From Hydrogenophaga sp. RAC07 (GTDB lineage Bacteria; Pseudomonadota; Gammaproteobacteria; Burkholderiales; Burkholderiaceae_C): a DNA stretch of 64,000 nucleotides. The notes below the pieces were generated by a model. It did no database searches. It had not been told where the DNA came from and was given only the letters and a program-made list of their open reading frames with translations. The DNA lies in NCBI RefSeq assembly GCF_001713375.1, contig NZ_CP016449.1, positions 3,949,501 through 4,013,500 on the forward strand, written 5' to 3'. A program made the translations under genes and the position numbers. Of this stretch, positions 27,368 through 36,235 are shown in pieces (position 1 is the first letter of the stretch; every line of letters begins with the position of its first letter).

Positions 27368-29668
27368 TCAGCCACCGGCCGCCGTGCGGGAGCGGTTGCG
27401 CAGCGGCACCATGACCTCGTCGGCCAGGGATTCCAGCAGCTTCGCATCGCGCAAGCTCATGGTGCGCGGCTGGGTGTCCAGCAGGCACAGCGTGCCCAGG
27501 ATGTGTCCTTCAGCATCCCGAAGCGGCGCCCCCGCGTAGAAGCGGATCGCGTTTTCGATCAGCGCCGGGTTGGCGGCAAAACGCGGGTCCCGCTGCACGT
27601 CGGGCACGACCAGCGCAGCGCCGCCAGCAACAACGTGTCCGCACATCGAAGCGCTGCGCTGCGGCCCGCGCTCCGGCTCTCCGACACCCAGGCGCCCGGC
27701 CTTTGCAGAGTCGCCGTGCGTGTACTGCCACTGTTCGTCGATCAGCGTGATCATGGCCATGGGCACGTCGAAGATGTCGGCGGCGCGGCGTGCCGCACTG
27801 TCGAACGTGCCGCGCAGCGAAGCGTCCAGCACCCCGCTGTCTCGCAGCGCTTGCACCCGCTGTGCGTCGTCCTCGCCGTATTGCGCCGGCGTCCAGCCCA
27901 CCGTTCCTTCGCGTTCCAGCCGGGCGCAGACTTCGGTGACCAGGGCGTTGATCGAGCCGACTGCCGCATCCACCCCCCAGTCGGCAATCGGCAGCGCCGC
28001 CAGCTCGGCACCCTCCACATTCCACAAGGCCAGGATCACCTTCGAGTCGGGCCAGCGCCGCTTGAGCCGGCGTGAGAAGTACTGCGCGTGCTCCTGAGGT
28101 TGCGGGCTGAAGTACGACAGCACAAACACTTTCGCGCCCTCGGAGCCCAGCGACGCGATGAGCTCCGCCGTGACCGCGCCCGCCGCCGTCGGCGCTGCCG
28201 CCGCGGCCACACCATCCAGCGCCAGCGCATGGGCGGCCATGCCGGCGCCCAGGGTGTCCACCGTCCAGCGGCTGCCAATGCACAGGGCTTCCAGTGGGCC
28301 TTGTGGCCGCTCGGCGGCGTGGCGCACCCGCAGTTCGTCAATCACCGCCGACATGCCGCTGACGATGCGGTGCCGGTGTTCCGCCGAAGCCTCCTGCAAG
28401 CGGTGATCCACGGTGGCCATGCGCAGCACGGGAATGCCGACGTCTTCGTAAAACTGGCGCGGGCTCGACCCGGCCACCGATTCTTCGGCCAGCTCGATGG
28501 CGTCGGCGCTGTTGCCGGCCAGCAGCCTCTGGTACATGCGGCTGGGGAGTTCCAGGGCGGGCCGACTGCCCAGCATCACGTCCAGGAAAGCCAGCTGCGG
28601 CAGGTGCCTTCCGATCACGAGCATGCACACCGTCAGCGGCGTCGACAGCACCAGTCCGATCGGACCCCACAGCGCCGTCCAGAAGGTGGCTGCAACGATC
28701 AACGACATGGCCGACAGGCCCGTGCTCGACCCATAGAGCCAGGGTTCCACGATGTTGTTGCTGATCAGCTCCAGCACCACGATCAGGGCCAGCGCCCAGG
28801 CCACCATCGTCCAGCCCGGGTCGACCGCAAAGGCCAGCATCAGCGGAAACGCCGCCCCCACCAGCGAACCGACGTAGGGGATGAAGCGCAGCACCGCAGA
28901 CAGCAGCCCCCACAGCAGCGCCCCGGGGACGCCGATCAACCACAGCCCGGCCGCCATGGGCACGGCGTAACAAAGGTTGACCACCAGCTGCATCGTCAGA
29001 TAGCGGCTCACGCGCTGGCCAGCGTCGTTGAGCGCATCGGTGGTACGGTGCACGCTGCCACCGAGCAGGCTGACCAGCCGATCGCGCAGGTCCCCGGGGT
29101 TCAGCAGCACCAGGAACAGATAGATCAGCGTGGTGCCGAAGAGCGCGGCGGGCGGGCCGATGCGTTCCAGCCAGCGGCCCACCGCCTCAAAGGCCCCGGG
29201 TGCCGTCGGGACCAGCTCGACGCGGGCGGGGCGCCGGGTGCCGGGTGCCGGCTTGTCGTCGAACTCCCCCTGTGTCTGTTCGATCTCGGATTCGACCGCG
29301 TCGATCACCCGGCTGGCCTCGCTAAAGACACCGGGCGTGCGCAACTGCGCTCGAAACCGGTCGAACTTCGCCGCGATGTTGCTTTGGTAGGTGGGCAGTT
29401 CCTTGCCCAGCACGCGGACCTGCCCGGCCATGAACATGCTGAGTCCGATCAAGGCGCCCAGCGTGATCGCGACCACCACCGTCACCGTTACCGCACGGGG
29501 GATGCCCAGGCGCCGTATGCGGTCGGTCAAGGGCGCCAGCACGAACGCCAGCAAGGTCGCCAATGCCAGGGGGATCAGCAGGTCGCGCCCGAAGTACAGC
29601 GCCGTCACGACGACCGCTACCGCCAGCAAGCGCTGGGGAAGCGGCAACGATGTTTCTGGCTCTTGCAA
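27368..29668 (-). CDS. AI-2E-type transporter fused to sensory and GAF domains
   Basis: A 766-residue fusion. Residues ~10-360 form an AI-2E/PerM-type permease: hydrophobic pairs at the start, then LSAVLRFIPYVGSLVGAAFPLML and SNNIVEPWLYGSSTGLS, which are diagnostic. A middle region (~430-580) has a Rossmann-like pattern (LEALCIGSRWTVDTLGAGMAAHAL, AKVFVLSYFSP, SKVILALWN), loosely like B12-binding folds but without the cobalamin histidine motif. Residues ~610-760 form a GAF domain (FDVPMAMITLIDEQWQYTHG, GHILGTLCLLDTQPR). The start is TTG at 29668, seven bases after a GGAGG; the only upstream ATG (29806) adds protein-unlike residues. Substrate unknown. Confidence 0.82.
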   Translation of the reverse strand: MQEPETSLPLPQRLLAVAVVVTALYFGRDLLIPLALATLLAFVLAPLTDRIRRLGIPRAVTVTVVVAITLGALIGLSMFMAGQVRVLGKELPTYQSNIAAKFDRFRAQLRTPGVFSEASRVIDAVESEIEQTQGEFDDKPAPGTRRPARVELVPTAPGAFEAVGRWLERIGPPAALFGTTLIYLFLVLLNPGDLRDRLVSLLGGSVHRTTDALNDAGQRVSRYLTMQLVVNLCYAVPMAAGLWLIGVPGALLWGLLSAVLRFIPYVGSLVGAAFPLMLAFAVDPGWTMVAWALALIVVLELISNNIVEPWLYGSSTGLSAMSLIVAATFWTALWGPIGLVLSTPLTVCMLVIGRHLPQLAFLDVMLGSRPALELPSRMYQRLLAGNSADAIELAEESVAGSSPRQFYEDVGIPVLRMATVDHRLQEASAEHRHRIVSGMSAVIDELRVRHAAERPQGPLEALCIGSRWTVDTLGAGMAAHALALDGVAAAAAPTAAGAVTAELIASLGSEGAKVFVLSYFSPQPQEHAQYFSRRLKRRWPDSKVILALWNVEGAELAALPIADWGVDAAVGSINALVTEVCARLEREGTVGWTPAQYGEDDAQRVQALRDSGVLDASLRGTFDSAARRAADIFDVPMAMITLIDEQWQYTHGDSAKAGRLGVGEPERGPQRSASMCGHVVAGGAALVVPDVQRDPRFAANPALIENAIRFYAGAPLRDAEGHILGTLCLLDTQPRTMSLRDAKLLESLADEVMVPLRNRSRTAAGG

Positions 29669-29829
29669 GCTGTACCTCCGGATAGGGAGCAAAAAATGGA
29701 ACGAATGTGGCGGGCTGCGCCCGTGCAACGCCCCCTCGGTGGCCTGATTCTCGAAGAATACCCGGTGCGCTGTTGGTTGCTCAGCGCACAGTCTGGCGAT
29801 CGACACCGCGCCAACTCAACAATTACTTG

Positions 29830-29851
29830 ATCAACCCAAGTTTGGATTGAT
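29830..29851. promoter_or_regulatory. 22-bp near-perfect palindrome upstream of lysE-davB operon
   Basis: ATCAACCCAAGTTTGGATTGAT has matching arms ATCAA-N-CCAA and TTGG-N-TTGAT around a two-base centre, with a mismatch only at the N position of each arm. It lies 90 bases before the LysE start codon in an AT-rich patch of the 272-base divergent gap with the AI-2E fusion gene. The symmetry suggests an operator for a dimeric regulator. Confidence 0.5.
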
Positions 29852-29940
29852 TCGGTTTAAATCATGCCAGCCCGCAGGCACACTCCCCCCATTCACCCGC
29901 CACCCCCAGCGGGCACCCTTGGTTTCCGGAGCCGTTCGCC

Positions 29941-30570
29941 ATGACCCTCGCCTTCCCCACCTTCACCGCCGGCATGGTGCTGAGCATTTCCTTGATCATG
30001 GCCATCGGCCCACAAAACGCCCACGTCTTGCGCATGGGTCTGCAGCGCCAGCACCTGTGGCTCACGGTGGCGGTGTGCGCGGTGGCCGACATTGCGCTGA
30101 TCTCGCTCGGCGTGCTCGGTCTGGCGCAGCTTGGCGGCCTGTCGGACAAGCTGATGGGCGCCATGATCGGCGCCGGTGTGCTTTTCCTCTCGGTGTACGG
30201 CTGGCAGGCTTTCCAGCGCTTTCTGAACCCGCGCACCATCGCCATCGAGGGCGACAGCACCGTGGTGGCCGAGCCGGTCTCGCGCCGGCAGGCGGTGTTG
30301 TCGGCGCTGGCCTTTTCGTGGCTGAACCCGCACGCCTGGCTCGACACCGCGGTGCTCATCGGTACCGCCTCGCTGGCCTACGGCCAGGGCAGCCGGGTCT
30401 TCGGCCTGGGTGCGGCGGCGGGTTCGGTGGTGTGGTTCCTCGCGCTGGGCGTGGCCGCCTTCTGGCTGGGCCGCCGGCTCAATTCGCTGCACGTGTGGCG
30501 TGCGCTGGACGGCCTGGTTGCGCTCATGATGTGGGGCACGGCGCTCTGGCTCTTGAGCAGCCTGGCCTGA
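29941..30570 (+). CDS. LysE/ArgO-family amino acid exporter
   Basis: A 209-residue inner-membrane exporter of basic amino acids. It has the LysE/ArgO start (GMVLSISLIMAIGPQNAHVLRMG) and the second half motif (ALAFSWLNPHAWLDTAVLIG), with about six helices. Being the first gene before davB suggests that it exports surplus lysine (or arginine), so the operon would combine a safety valve with breakdown. The start ATG at 29941 is preceded by CCGGAGCCGTTCGCC. Confidence 0.92.
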   Translation: MTLAFPTFTAGMVLSISLIMAIGPQNAHVLRMGLQRQHLWLTVAVCAVADIALISLGVLGLAQLGGLSDKLMGAMIGAGVLFLSVYGWQAFQRFLNPRTIAIEGDSTVVAEPVSRRQAVLSALAFSWLNPHAWLDTAVLIGTASLAYGQGSRVFGLGAAAGSVVWFLALGVAAFWLGRRLNSLHVWRALDGLVALMMWGTALWLLSSLA

Positions 30571-30595
30571 AGTCCGTTCACACCGGGAGGCTCCC

Positions 30596-32266
30596 ATGTC
30601 CCTGCGCAGCGCCGAGGCGCCCGTCACCGTTTTCGGCCCCGACTTTCCCTTTGCTTTCGACGACTGGATCGCCCACCCGCAAGGCCTGGGCGAGTTGCCG
30701 AGCGAGCGCCTGGGTCAGGAGGTGGCCATCGTCGGCGCCGGCATGGCGGGCATGGTGGCGGCCTACGAGCTGATGAAGCTGGGCCTCAAACCCGTGCTTT
30801 ACGAGGCTTCGCGCATGGGCGGGCGGCTGCGCTCGCAGGCCTTCGAGGGCGGGCAAGGGGTGGTGGCCGAACTCGGCGGCATGCGCTTCCCGGCCTCGGG
30901 CACGGCCTTCTTTCACTACGTGAACCGGCTGGGTCTGAAGACGCGGCCGTTTCCCAACCCGCTCACGCCCGCCGCCGGTTGCACCGTGGTCGACCTCGAA
31001 GGCCAGACGCACTGGGCCCGCACGCTGGCCGACCTGCCGCCGCTGTTCAGCGAAGTGGCCGAGGCCTGGGCGCAAGCGCTCGAAGCCGGCGCGGGTTTCA
31101 CCGGCCTGCAGCAGGCGCTGCGCGAACGCGACATTGCGAGCCTCAAGGCCTTGTGGGACCGGCTTGTGCCGCTCTGGGACGACCGCACCTTCTACGACTT
31201 CGTGGCCACGTCCGACGCCTTTGCCAAGCTCTCTTTCCACCACCGTGAGGTGTTCGGCCAGGTCGGCTTCGGCACCGGTGGCTGGGACTCGGACTTCCCC
31301 AACTCCATGCTGGAGATCCTGCGCGTGGTGCTCACCGGCTGCGACGAGAACCAGCACCTCATCGTCGGCGGTGTGCAGCAGGTGCCGCTGGGCCTGTGGC
31401 AACACGCCCCCGCTGCCAGCGAGATGCGCCACTGGCCCGCCGGCACGACGCTGGCCGGCCTGCACTGTGGTGCGCCGCGCGCCGGCGTCACGGCCATCCG
31501 CCGCACGGCGGGCAACCAGCTCGCCGTCACCGACACCTGGGGCAACACCGGCGTCTACCCCGCCGTGCTCACCACCTGCCAGAGCTGGCTGCTGACCACG
31601 CAGATCGCGGTGGAGGAATCCCTCTTCTCGCAGAAGCACTGGATGGCGCTGGACCGCACGCGCTACATGCAGTCGTCCAAGACCTTCGTGATGGTGGACC
31701 GCCCGTTCTGGAACGACCTCAAAGCCAACGGCTGGCCGACCCTGGGCATGACGCTCACCGACCGGCTCACGCGCGGCACCTACCTGTTCGACAACGGCCC
31801 CGACCAACCCGGCGTGATCTGCCTGAGCTACGCCTGGATGGGCGACGCGCTCAAGATGCTGCCGCACGGCACGCAGAAACGTGTGCAGCTCGCGCTGTCG
31901 GCGCTGGCCAAGATCTACCCCGACGTGGACATTGCGAGCCACATCATCGGCGACCCGATCAGCGTGTCGTGGGAAGCCGACCCGCATTTCCTCGGCGCGT
32001 TCAAGGGCGCGCTGCCCGGCCACTACCGCTACAACCACCGCATGTACAGCCACTTCATGCAGGACGGATTTGCACCCGCCGAACGCGGCATCTTCATCGC
32101 GGGCGACGACGTGTCGTTCACGCCGGCGTGGGTCGAAGGCGCGGTGCAGACCTCGCTCAACGCCGTGTGGGGCATCGTGAAGCACCTGGGTGGCAAGACG
32201 TTTGATGCCAACCCCGGACCGGGCGATGTGTTCGCCGAACTGGGCCCCATGGCACTGCCGGACTGA
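30596..32266 (+). CDS. davB: L-lysine 2-monooxygenase-like flavoprotein
   Basis: DavB oxidatively decarboxylates L-lysine to 5-aminovaleramide using FAD and oxygen. The 556-residue length matches. Signatures are FGPDFPFAFDDW at the start, the FAD site VAIVGAGMAGMVAAYELMKLG, ELGGMRFP, FGTGGWDSDFPNSMLEI and GIFIAGDDVSFTPAWVEGAVQTSLNAVWG, which agree with Pseudomonas DavB as I know it. The related tryptophan 2-monooxygenase and arginine 2-monooxygenase remain possible, but the neighbouring exporter and DavA-like amidase point to lysine or arginine. It begins 25 bases after lysE. Confidence 0.88.
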   Translation: MSLRSAEAPVTVFGPDFPFAFDDWIAHPQGLGELPSERLGQEVAIVGAGMAGMVAAYELMKLGLKPVLYEASRMGGRLRSQAFEGGQGVVAELGGMRFPASGTAFFHYVNRLGLKTRPFPNPLTPAAGCTVVDLEGQTHWARTLADLPPLFSEVAEAWAQALEAGAGFTGLQQALRERDIASLKALWDRLVPLWDDRTFYDFVATSDAFAKLSFHHREVFGQVGFGTGGWDSDFPNSMLEILRVVLTGCDENQHLIVGGVQQVPLGLWQHAPAASEMRHWPAGTTLAGLHCGAPRAGVTAIRRTAGNQLAVTDTWGNTGVYPAVLTTCQSWLLTTQIAVEESLFSQKHWMALDRTRYMQSSKTFVMVDRPFWNDLKANGWPTLGMTLTDRLTRGTYLFDNGPDQPGVICLSYAWMGDALKMLPHGTQKRVQLALSALAKIYPDVDIASHIIGDPISVSWEADPHFLGAFKGALPGHYRYNHRMYSHFMQDGFAPAERGIFIAGDDVSFTPAWVEGAVQTSLNAVWGIVKHLGGKTFDANPGPGDVFAELGPMALPD

Positions 32267-32289
32267 GCCCCGCTACAGTCCTGCCCACG

Positions 32290-33168
32290 ATGCAACGACG
32301 CCACTTTTCAACCGCCACCGCGCTGGCCATCGCCAGCCCCTTCACCCTGTTGTCCGCGTGCGCCCACTCGGCGCCCGGATGGCAAGCCCGGCTGCAGCAG
32401 CTGGAGGCCACCGCCCAGGGCCGCCTGGGCGTGGCCATCCTCGACACCGCCACCGGCCAGGTCCACGGCCACCGCGCCGACGAGCGTTTCATGATGCTCA
32501 GCTCCTTCAAGCTGCTGGCCAGCGCGCTGGTGCTGGCGCGGGTGGACCGGGGCCAGGAATCGCTGGACCGTCGCATCACGTTCGCCAAGACCGATCTCGT
32601 CACGTATTCGCCCGTGACCGAACGATTCGCCGGCACCACCGAGGGCATGAGCCTGGCCGGCTTGTGCGAAGCCACCCTCACCACCAGCGACAACAGCGCG
32701 GCCAATTTCATTCTGGACAGCTTCGGCGGCCCGGCGGCGCTCACACGTTTTGCACGCGCGCTGGGCGACGACACCACCCGCCTGGACCGCCGGGAGACCG
32801 AACTCAACACCGGCACCGCCGCTGCGTTGCTCGACACCACGACGCCGCGCGCCATGGCGCTCACGATGCAGAAGCTGCTGCTCGGCAACGCGCTCTCCCC
32901 CGCATCGCGCCAGCTGCTGCAGCAATGGCTGGTGGGCAACACCACCGGCGACAAGCGCCTGCGCGCCGGCCTGCCTTCGGGTTGGCGTGTGGGCGACAAG
33001 ACCGGCACCAACAGGACCGACGCGAACGACATCGGCATCGCCTGGCCCGCCAACGGCCGCCCTCCCCTCATCATCACCTCCTACCTCGCGGAGAGTACGG
33101 CCAGCAGTGCGGTGAAAGAAGCCACGCTGGCGGGTGTGGCCCGGCTCGCTGCGGGTCTCGTGGCCTGA
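32290..33168 (+). CDS. Class A beta-lactamase
   Basis: A 292-residue serine beta-lactamase with every class A landmark: Ser71 and Lys74 in SSFK, the SDN loop (133-135), the omega-loop general base Glu169 in DRRETELN and the KTG triad (237-239). The N-terminus QRRHFSTATALA is Tat-like, and LLSAC at 20-24 could be a lipobox, so the mature enzyme may be an envelope lipoprotein. It lies between davB and the DavA-like gene with 23- and 5-base gaps, so it should be expressed with the lysine genes. Base composition matches its surroundings, which suggests a long-resident chromosomal enzyme. Confidence 0.94.
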   Translation: MQRRHFSTATALAIASPFTLLSACAHSAPGWQARLQQLEATAQGRLGVAILDTATGQVHGHRADERFMMLSSFKLLASALVLARVDRGQESLDRRITFAKTDLVTYSPVTERFAGTTEGMSLAGLCEATLTTSDNSAANFILDSFGGPAALTRFARALGDDTTRLDRRETELNTGTAAALLDTTTPRAMALTMQKLLLGNALSPASRQLLQQWLVGNTTGDKRLRAGLPSGWRVGDKTGTNRTDANDIGIAWPANGRPPLIITSYLAESTASSAVKEATLAGVARLAAGLVA

Positions 33169-33173
33169 GCAAC

Positions 33174-33980
33174 ATGGCCACCGACACGCTCACCCTCGCG
33201 CTCTGGCAGTGCCCCTACGCAGCCAGCATGGCCGAAGCCTTGGCGCGGCTCGACACCACCGCCGCCGAGGCCAGCGCGCTGGGGGCGGAACTGCTGGTGT
33301 GTCCCGAGATGTCGCTCACCGGTTACCAGATCGGCCCGGACGCTGTGGCCAGGCGGGCCGAGCCGGCCGACGGCGCATTGGCGCAAGCGGTGGCCGCCAT
33401 CGCGCAGCGCAACCGCATCGCCATCGTCTACGGCTACCCTGAACACAAGGCCCAGGGCCAGCCGTACAACGCCGCGCAGTTCATCGGCGCCGATGGCGGG
33501 CGCATCGCGAACCACCGCAAGACCCACCTCTTCGGCGGCATCGACCGCGCGCAGTTCAGCCCCGGGCCGCAATCGCCCGCGGTATTCGACTGGAACGGCT
33601 GGCGGCTGGGCCTGCTGATCTGCTACGACATCGAATTCCCCGAGCCCGCTCGCGGCCTCGCGCTGCAAGGGGCGGACGCGGTTCTGGTGCCCACGGCCAA
33701 CATGGTCGATTTCGACGAGGTCCAGCGTGTGCTGCTGCCCGCCCGCGCGCTGGAAAACCGCGTGTTTGTGGCCTACGCCAACGCCTGCGGGCAGGAGGGC
33801 AGCACCACCTACGGCGGGCTCAGCACCGTGTGCGCGCCGATGGGGGCGGTGCAGGCGCAAGCCGGGCGGGATGAACAGCTGCTGCTCACCACGCTGACGC
33901 GCGCCGCGTTGCACACCGCGCGGACCACCAGCCAACTGCCCGACCGGCGCACCGACCTCCAGCGCGGCGGCCCGGCCTGA
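33174..33980 (+). CDS. davA: 5-Aminovaleramidase-like nitrilase-family amidase
   Basis: A 268-residue carbon-nitrogen hydrolase. The Glu-Lys-Cys catalytic set is visible: LLVCPEMSLTGY (Glu), NHRKTHLFG (Lys) and GLLICYDIEFPEPAR (Cys). These strings and RIAIVYGYPE and VPTANM agree with Pseudomonas DavA, which hydrolyses 5-aminovaleramide, the DavB product, to 5-aminovalerate. The ATG at 33174 lies five bases after the beta-lactamase stop, making one operon lysE-davB-bla-davA. The next steps (DavT, DavD) are not in the window. A role in arginine breakdown (4-guanidinobutyramide) is the main alternative. Confidence 0.87.
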   Translation: MATDTLTLALWQCPYAASMAEALARLDTTAAEASALGAELLVCPEMSLTGYQIGPDAVARRAEPADGALAQAVAAIAQRNRIAIVYGYPEHKAQGQPYNAAQFIGADGGRIANHRKTHLFGGIDRAQFSPGPQSPAVFDWNGWRLGLLICYDIEFPEPARGLALQGADAVLVPTANMVDFDEVQRVLLPARALENRVFVAYANACGQEGSTTYGGLSTVCAPMGAVQAQAGRDEQLLLTTLTRAALHTARTTSQLPDRRTDLQRGGPA

Positions 33981-33984
33981 CCGC

Positions 33985-34809
33985 TCACAGGGCAGGCGCC
34001 CGCTCCCCCATGCCCAGCACAAACTCACCCGGCACCGCAAATCCGTCGGCACGCGCCCAGTGCTGCAGGGACTCGAGATACTCGGCGCGCACGGCCGCGC
34101 GGGTGGAAGCGTCGAAGCGGCCGTAGGCCAGCGCCACCGGCCCCCCTTCAAAAGCAGCGTCGCACGCGGTGGTGGCATCCGCGTAGTCGATGGTGGTGGC
34201 CACGCGCTCGGTGTGCACGCCCTGCAGGCCGGCGCCGCTCATCGCGGCGCGCAAGGTGTCGCCACCCCCGAGCCGGAAAAACATCGGACAGACCTCGGAC
34301 TGCACGCGCGCATCGACGATGGGGAACACGCCCGACCAGCCGCACGCCGAGCGTTCGCCCCAGACCGACACGACCAGCCGCCCGCCGGGCCGCAGGCAGC
34401 GCGCCATGGCGGCGAGACTGGCTTCGGGGTCGGGCATGTACATCAGGCCCAGACCGCACAGCACCACGTCGAAATGCCCGGGCGGCAACACCTCGCCCAC
34501 CGCTTGTGCATCGGTGCGCAGGAAGTGGCAACCGATGGATGCGGCCTGCGCCACGGCCACCATGCCCGCCGACACGTCGCAGCCCACGGCCTCGCCGCTC
34601 GGCCCGACGGCGGCCAGCGCGGCGCGCGTGAGCACGCCCGAGCCACAGGCCACGTCGAGCACACGCTCACCCGGTTGCAGCCGCGCCAGGCGCAACACGC
34701 CCCGGGTGGCCGGCGCCAGCACCTCGCGCCACAGGTATTCGTAGCGCGCCGAGGCGCGGTCCCACCCGTAGCGCTGCACGCGCAGCTGAAGCCGCCCGTC
34801 CACGATCAA
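33985..34809 (-). CDS. Class I SAM-dependent methyltransferase
   Basis: A ~274-residue methyltransferase of the UbiE/type-11 kind. The SAM-binding signature is GERVLDVACGSGVLTRAAL, with motif II at FDVVLCGLGLMYMPDP and motif III at LRPGGRLVVSVWGE. The start is unusual: TTG at 34809 overlaps the OsmC stop, and GTG at 34803 is the alternative; no ATG occurs before the SAM domain. It is last in a methyltransferase-osmC-methyltransferase row. The acceptor is unknown. Confidence 0.85.
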   Translation of the reverse strand: MIVDGRLQLRVQRYGWDRASARYEYLWREVLAPATRGVLRLARLQPGERVLDVACGSGVLTRAALAAVGPSGEAVGCDVSAGMVAVAQAASIGCHFLRTDAQAVGEVLPPGHFDVVLCGLGLMYMPDPEASLAAMARCLRPGGRLVVSVWGERSACGWSGVFPIVDARVQSEVCPMFFRLGGGDTLRAAMSGAGLQGVHTERVATTIDYADATTACDAAFEGGPVALAYGRFDASTRAAVRAEYLESLQHWARADGFAVPGEFVLGMGERAPAL

Positions 34810-35321
34810 CCCCGGGGTCCGTAGACCACGCTGCCCTGCAGCGGCTGCGGGTCGGCGAACACATGCAGGTAGGGGCTGCAGCGCTGCGCCTCGTCAATCA
34901 ACGGCGCGAGTTGCTCAGGCAAGGCGTCCGCGTCCAGGTAGAGCGAGTGGCGCACGCCCAGGTAACCGGGGTACACGCCGTCCATGCCGAGCAGGCCCCG
35001 GTTGTCGTAGTCCGCCGCCACCTCCACCTCGAGGCTTCGCACCACGATGCCGGCGCGCGCCAGGAAGATGCTGTAGCCGATGGCCAGGCAGCTCGCCAGC
35101 GCGGCGCGCCCGTGCACGCCGGGCGTTGGACCGGCGCCGGCGCCACCGCCTTCGACCGGCATGTCGATGCTGAAACGCCAGTCGCCCTCGCGGGCCTCGC
35201 AATGCAAACCGTCGACCACCCGGGCCCGCATCACGCTGGTGTCCCGCGCGGCCTCCGGCCTCTTGGCGAACACGTGTGCCATGCGGCCGAAGGCGTTGCG
35301 GATGTGCTCTTGTGCGTTCAT
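34806..35321 (-). CDS. OsmC-family protein
   Basis: A 171-residue OsmC/Ohr-fold protein. The first conserved cysteine sits in ALASCLAIGYSIFLARAG, followed by LEVEVAADYDNRGLLG, and the second in QRCSPYLHVF. Family members with both cysteines reduce organic peroxides. The ATG at 35321 has GGAG six bases upstream. The stop overlaps the start of the following methyltransferase gene, and a second methyltransferase gene precedes it. Confidence 0.87.
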   Translation of the reverse strand: MNAQEHIRNAFGRMAHVFAKRPEAARDTSVMRARVVDGLHCEAREGDWRFSIDMPVEGGGAGAGPTPGVHGRAALASCLAIGYSIFLARAGIVVRSLEVEVAADYDNRGLLGMDGVYPGYLGVRHSLYLDADALPEQLAPLIDEAQRCSPYLHVFADPQPLQGSVVYGPRG

Positions 35322-35339
35322 GGCGGATCTCCGGTGGTT

Positions 35340-36152
35340 TCAGCGGCGCGTGATGACGATCTCGAGGTATTCGCTCGGCACGACCAGCGAGTGCTCGCCG
35401 CCCTGGTTCAGGCGGTTGAGCAGCTCGATCAGATCGCGCTCCAGCAGCACCGCGGTTTCCGCCGGCAAGGCCGCAAACGCCTTGTGCACCGGGCCGTACC
35501 AGGCGCGGAACACCTCGACGAAGTGTGCTGCCGAACGGTAACGGAAGTTGAAGACCTTGGGGGTGGCGGCGATGGCCGAGGCGCGGTCGCCGAACAAGGT
35601 TTCCAGGTGCGACTTCACGCCCCAGAGCGATGGCGGCTTGACGCCCGCGGGCGGCGGCAGGTGGCGGCCCAGGGTCTTGAACAGCTGGCCGATGAAGCCC
35701 TCGGGGGTCCAGTTGGCCATGCCGATGCGCCCGCCCGAACGGCACACACGCGCCATCTCGTCGGCCGAGCGCTGCTGGTCGGGCGCGAACATCACGCCGA
35801 AGGTGGAGAGCACCACATCAAAACTGGCGTCCTTGAAAGGCAGCGCCTCCACGTCGGCCACCTGGGTGGTCATGGCCAGGTGCTCGGCGCGCGCACGCTC
35901 CGCGCCTCGCGCCAGCAAGCTGTCCACGTAGTCGGTGGAGGTGACGTCGCAGCCGCGGCGCGCGGCGGCCAGGCTGGCGTTGCCGTTGCCGGCGGCCACG
36001 TCCAGCACGGTTTCGTCCCAGCACAGGTCGCAGGCTTCGGCCAGCGATTCGCCCACGATCTGCAGCGTGGTGCCGATCACGGCATAGTCGCCACTGGCCC
36101 AGGCGGTTTGCTGGCGTTGTTTGAGCGCGGTGAAATCGGTCAGGGTGTCCAT
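35340..36152 (-). CDS. Class I SAM-dependent methyltransferase
   Basis: A 270-residue UbiE-like methyltransferase: ETVLDVAAGNGNASLAAARRG (SAM loop), DVEALPFKDASFDVVLSTFGVMF (motif II) and RSGGRIGMANWTPEGFIGQ, which resembles ubiquinone/menaquinone-type and small-molecule methyltransferases. The ATG at 36152 is chosen because the frame upstream runs into the divergent regulator. It is first in the row with osmC and the second methyltransferase, and the gap to the divergent CadC-like regulator carries a direct repeat. Confidence 0.85.
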   Translation of the reverse strand: MDTLTDFTALKQRQQTAWASGDYAVIGTTLQIVGESLAEACDLCWDETVLDVAAGNGNASLAAARRGCDVTSTDYVDSLLARGAERARAEHLAMTTQVADVEALPFKDASFDVVLSTFGVMFAPDQQRSADEMARVCRSGGRIGMANWTPEGFIGQLFKTLGRHLPPPAGVKPPSLWGVKSHLETLFGDRASAIAATPKVFNFRYRSAAHFVEVFRAWYGPVHKAFAALPAETAVLLERDLIELLNRLNQGGEHSLVVPSEYLEIVITRR

Positions 36153-36235
36153 GGGTCGTCCTTCGGGTTGGGTTGAACAAGGTGGGTGTCTGGAGACCCG
36201 ACTGTCCGCCCGAGGTGCCGAGAGCGTCTTTGGCT

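Noticed and set aside
28088..29830. A 580-codon open frame on the + strand
   Set aside because: Antisense to the AI-2E fusion gene; rich in Arg, Gln and His without hydrophobic or domain pattern.
21577..30570. ArgP-like gene as direct regulator of the LysE gene
   Set aside because: The family link is real, but the genes are 7.5 kb apart with other operons between. I could not show an ArgP site, so it is left as a suggestion only.
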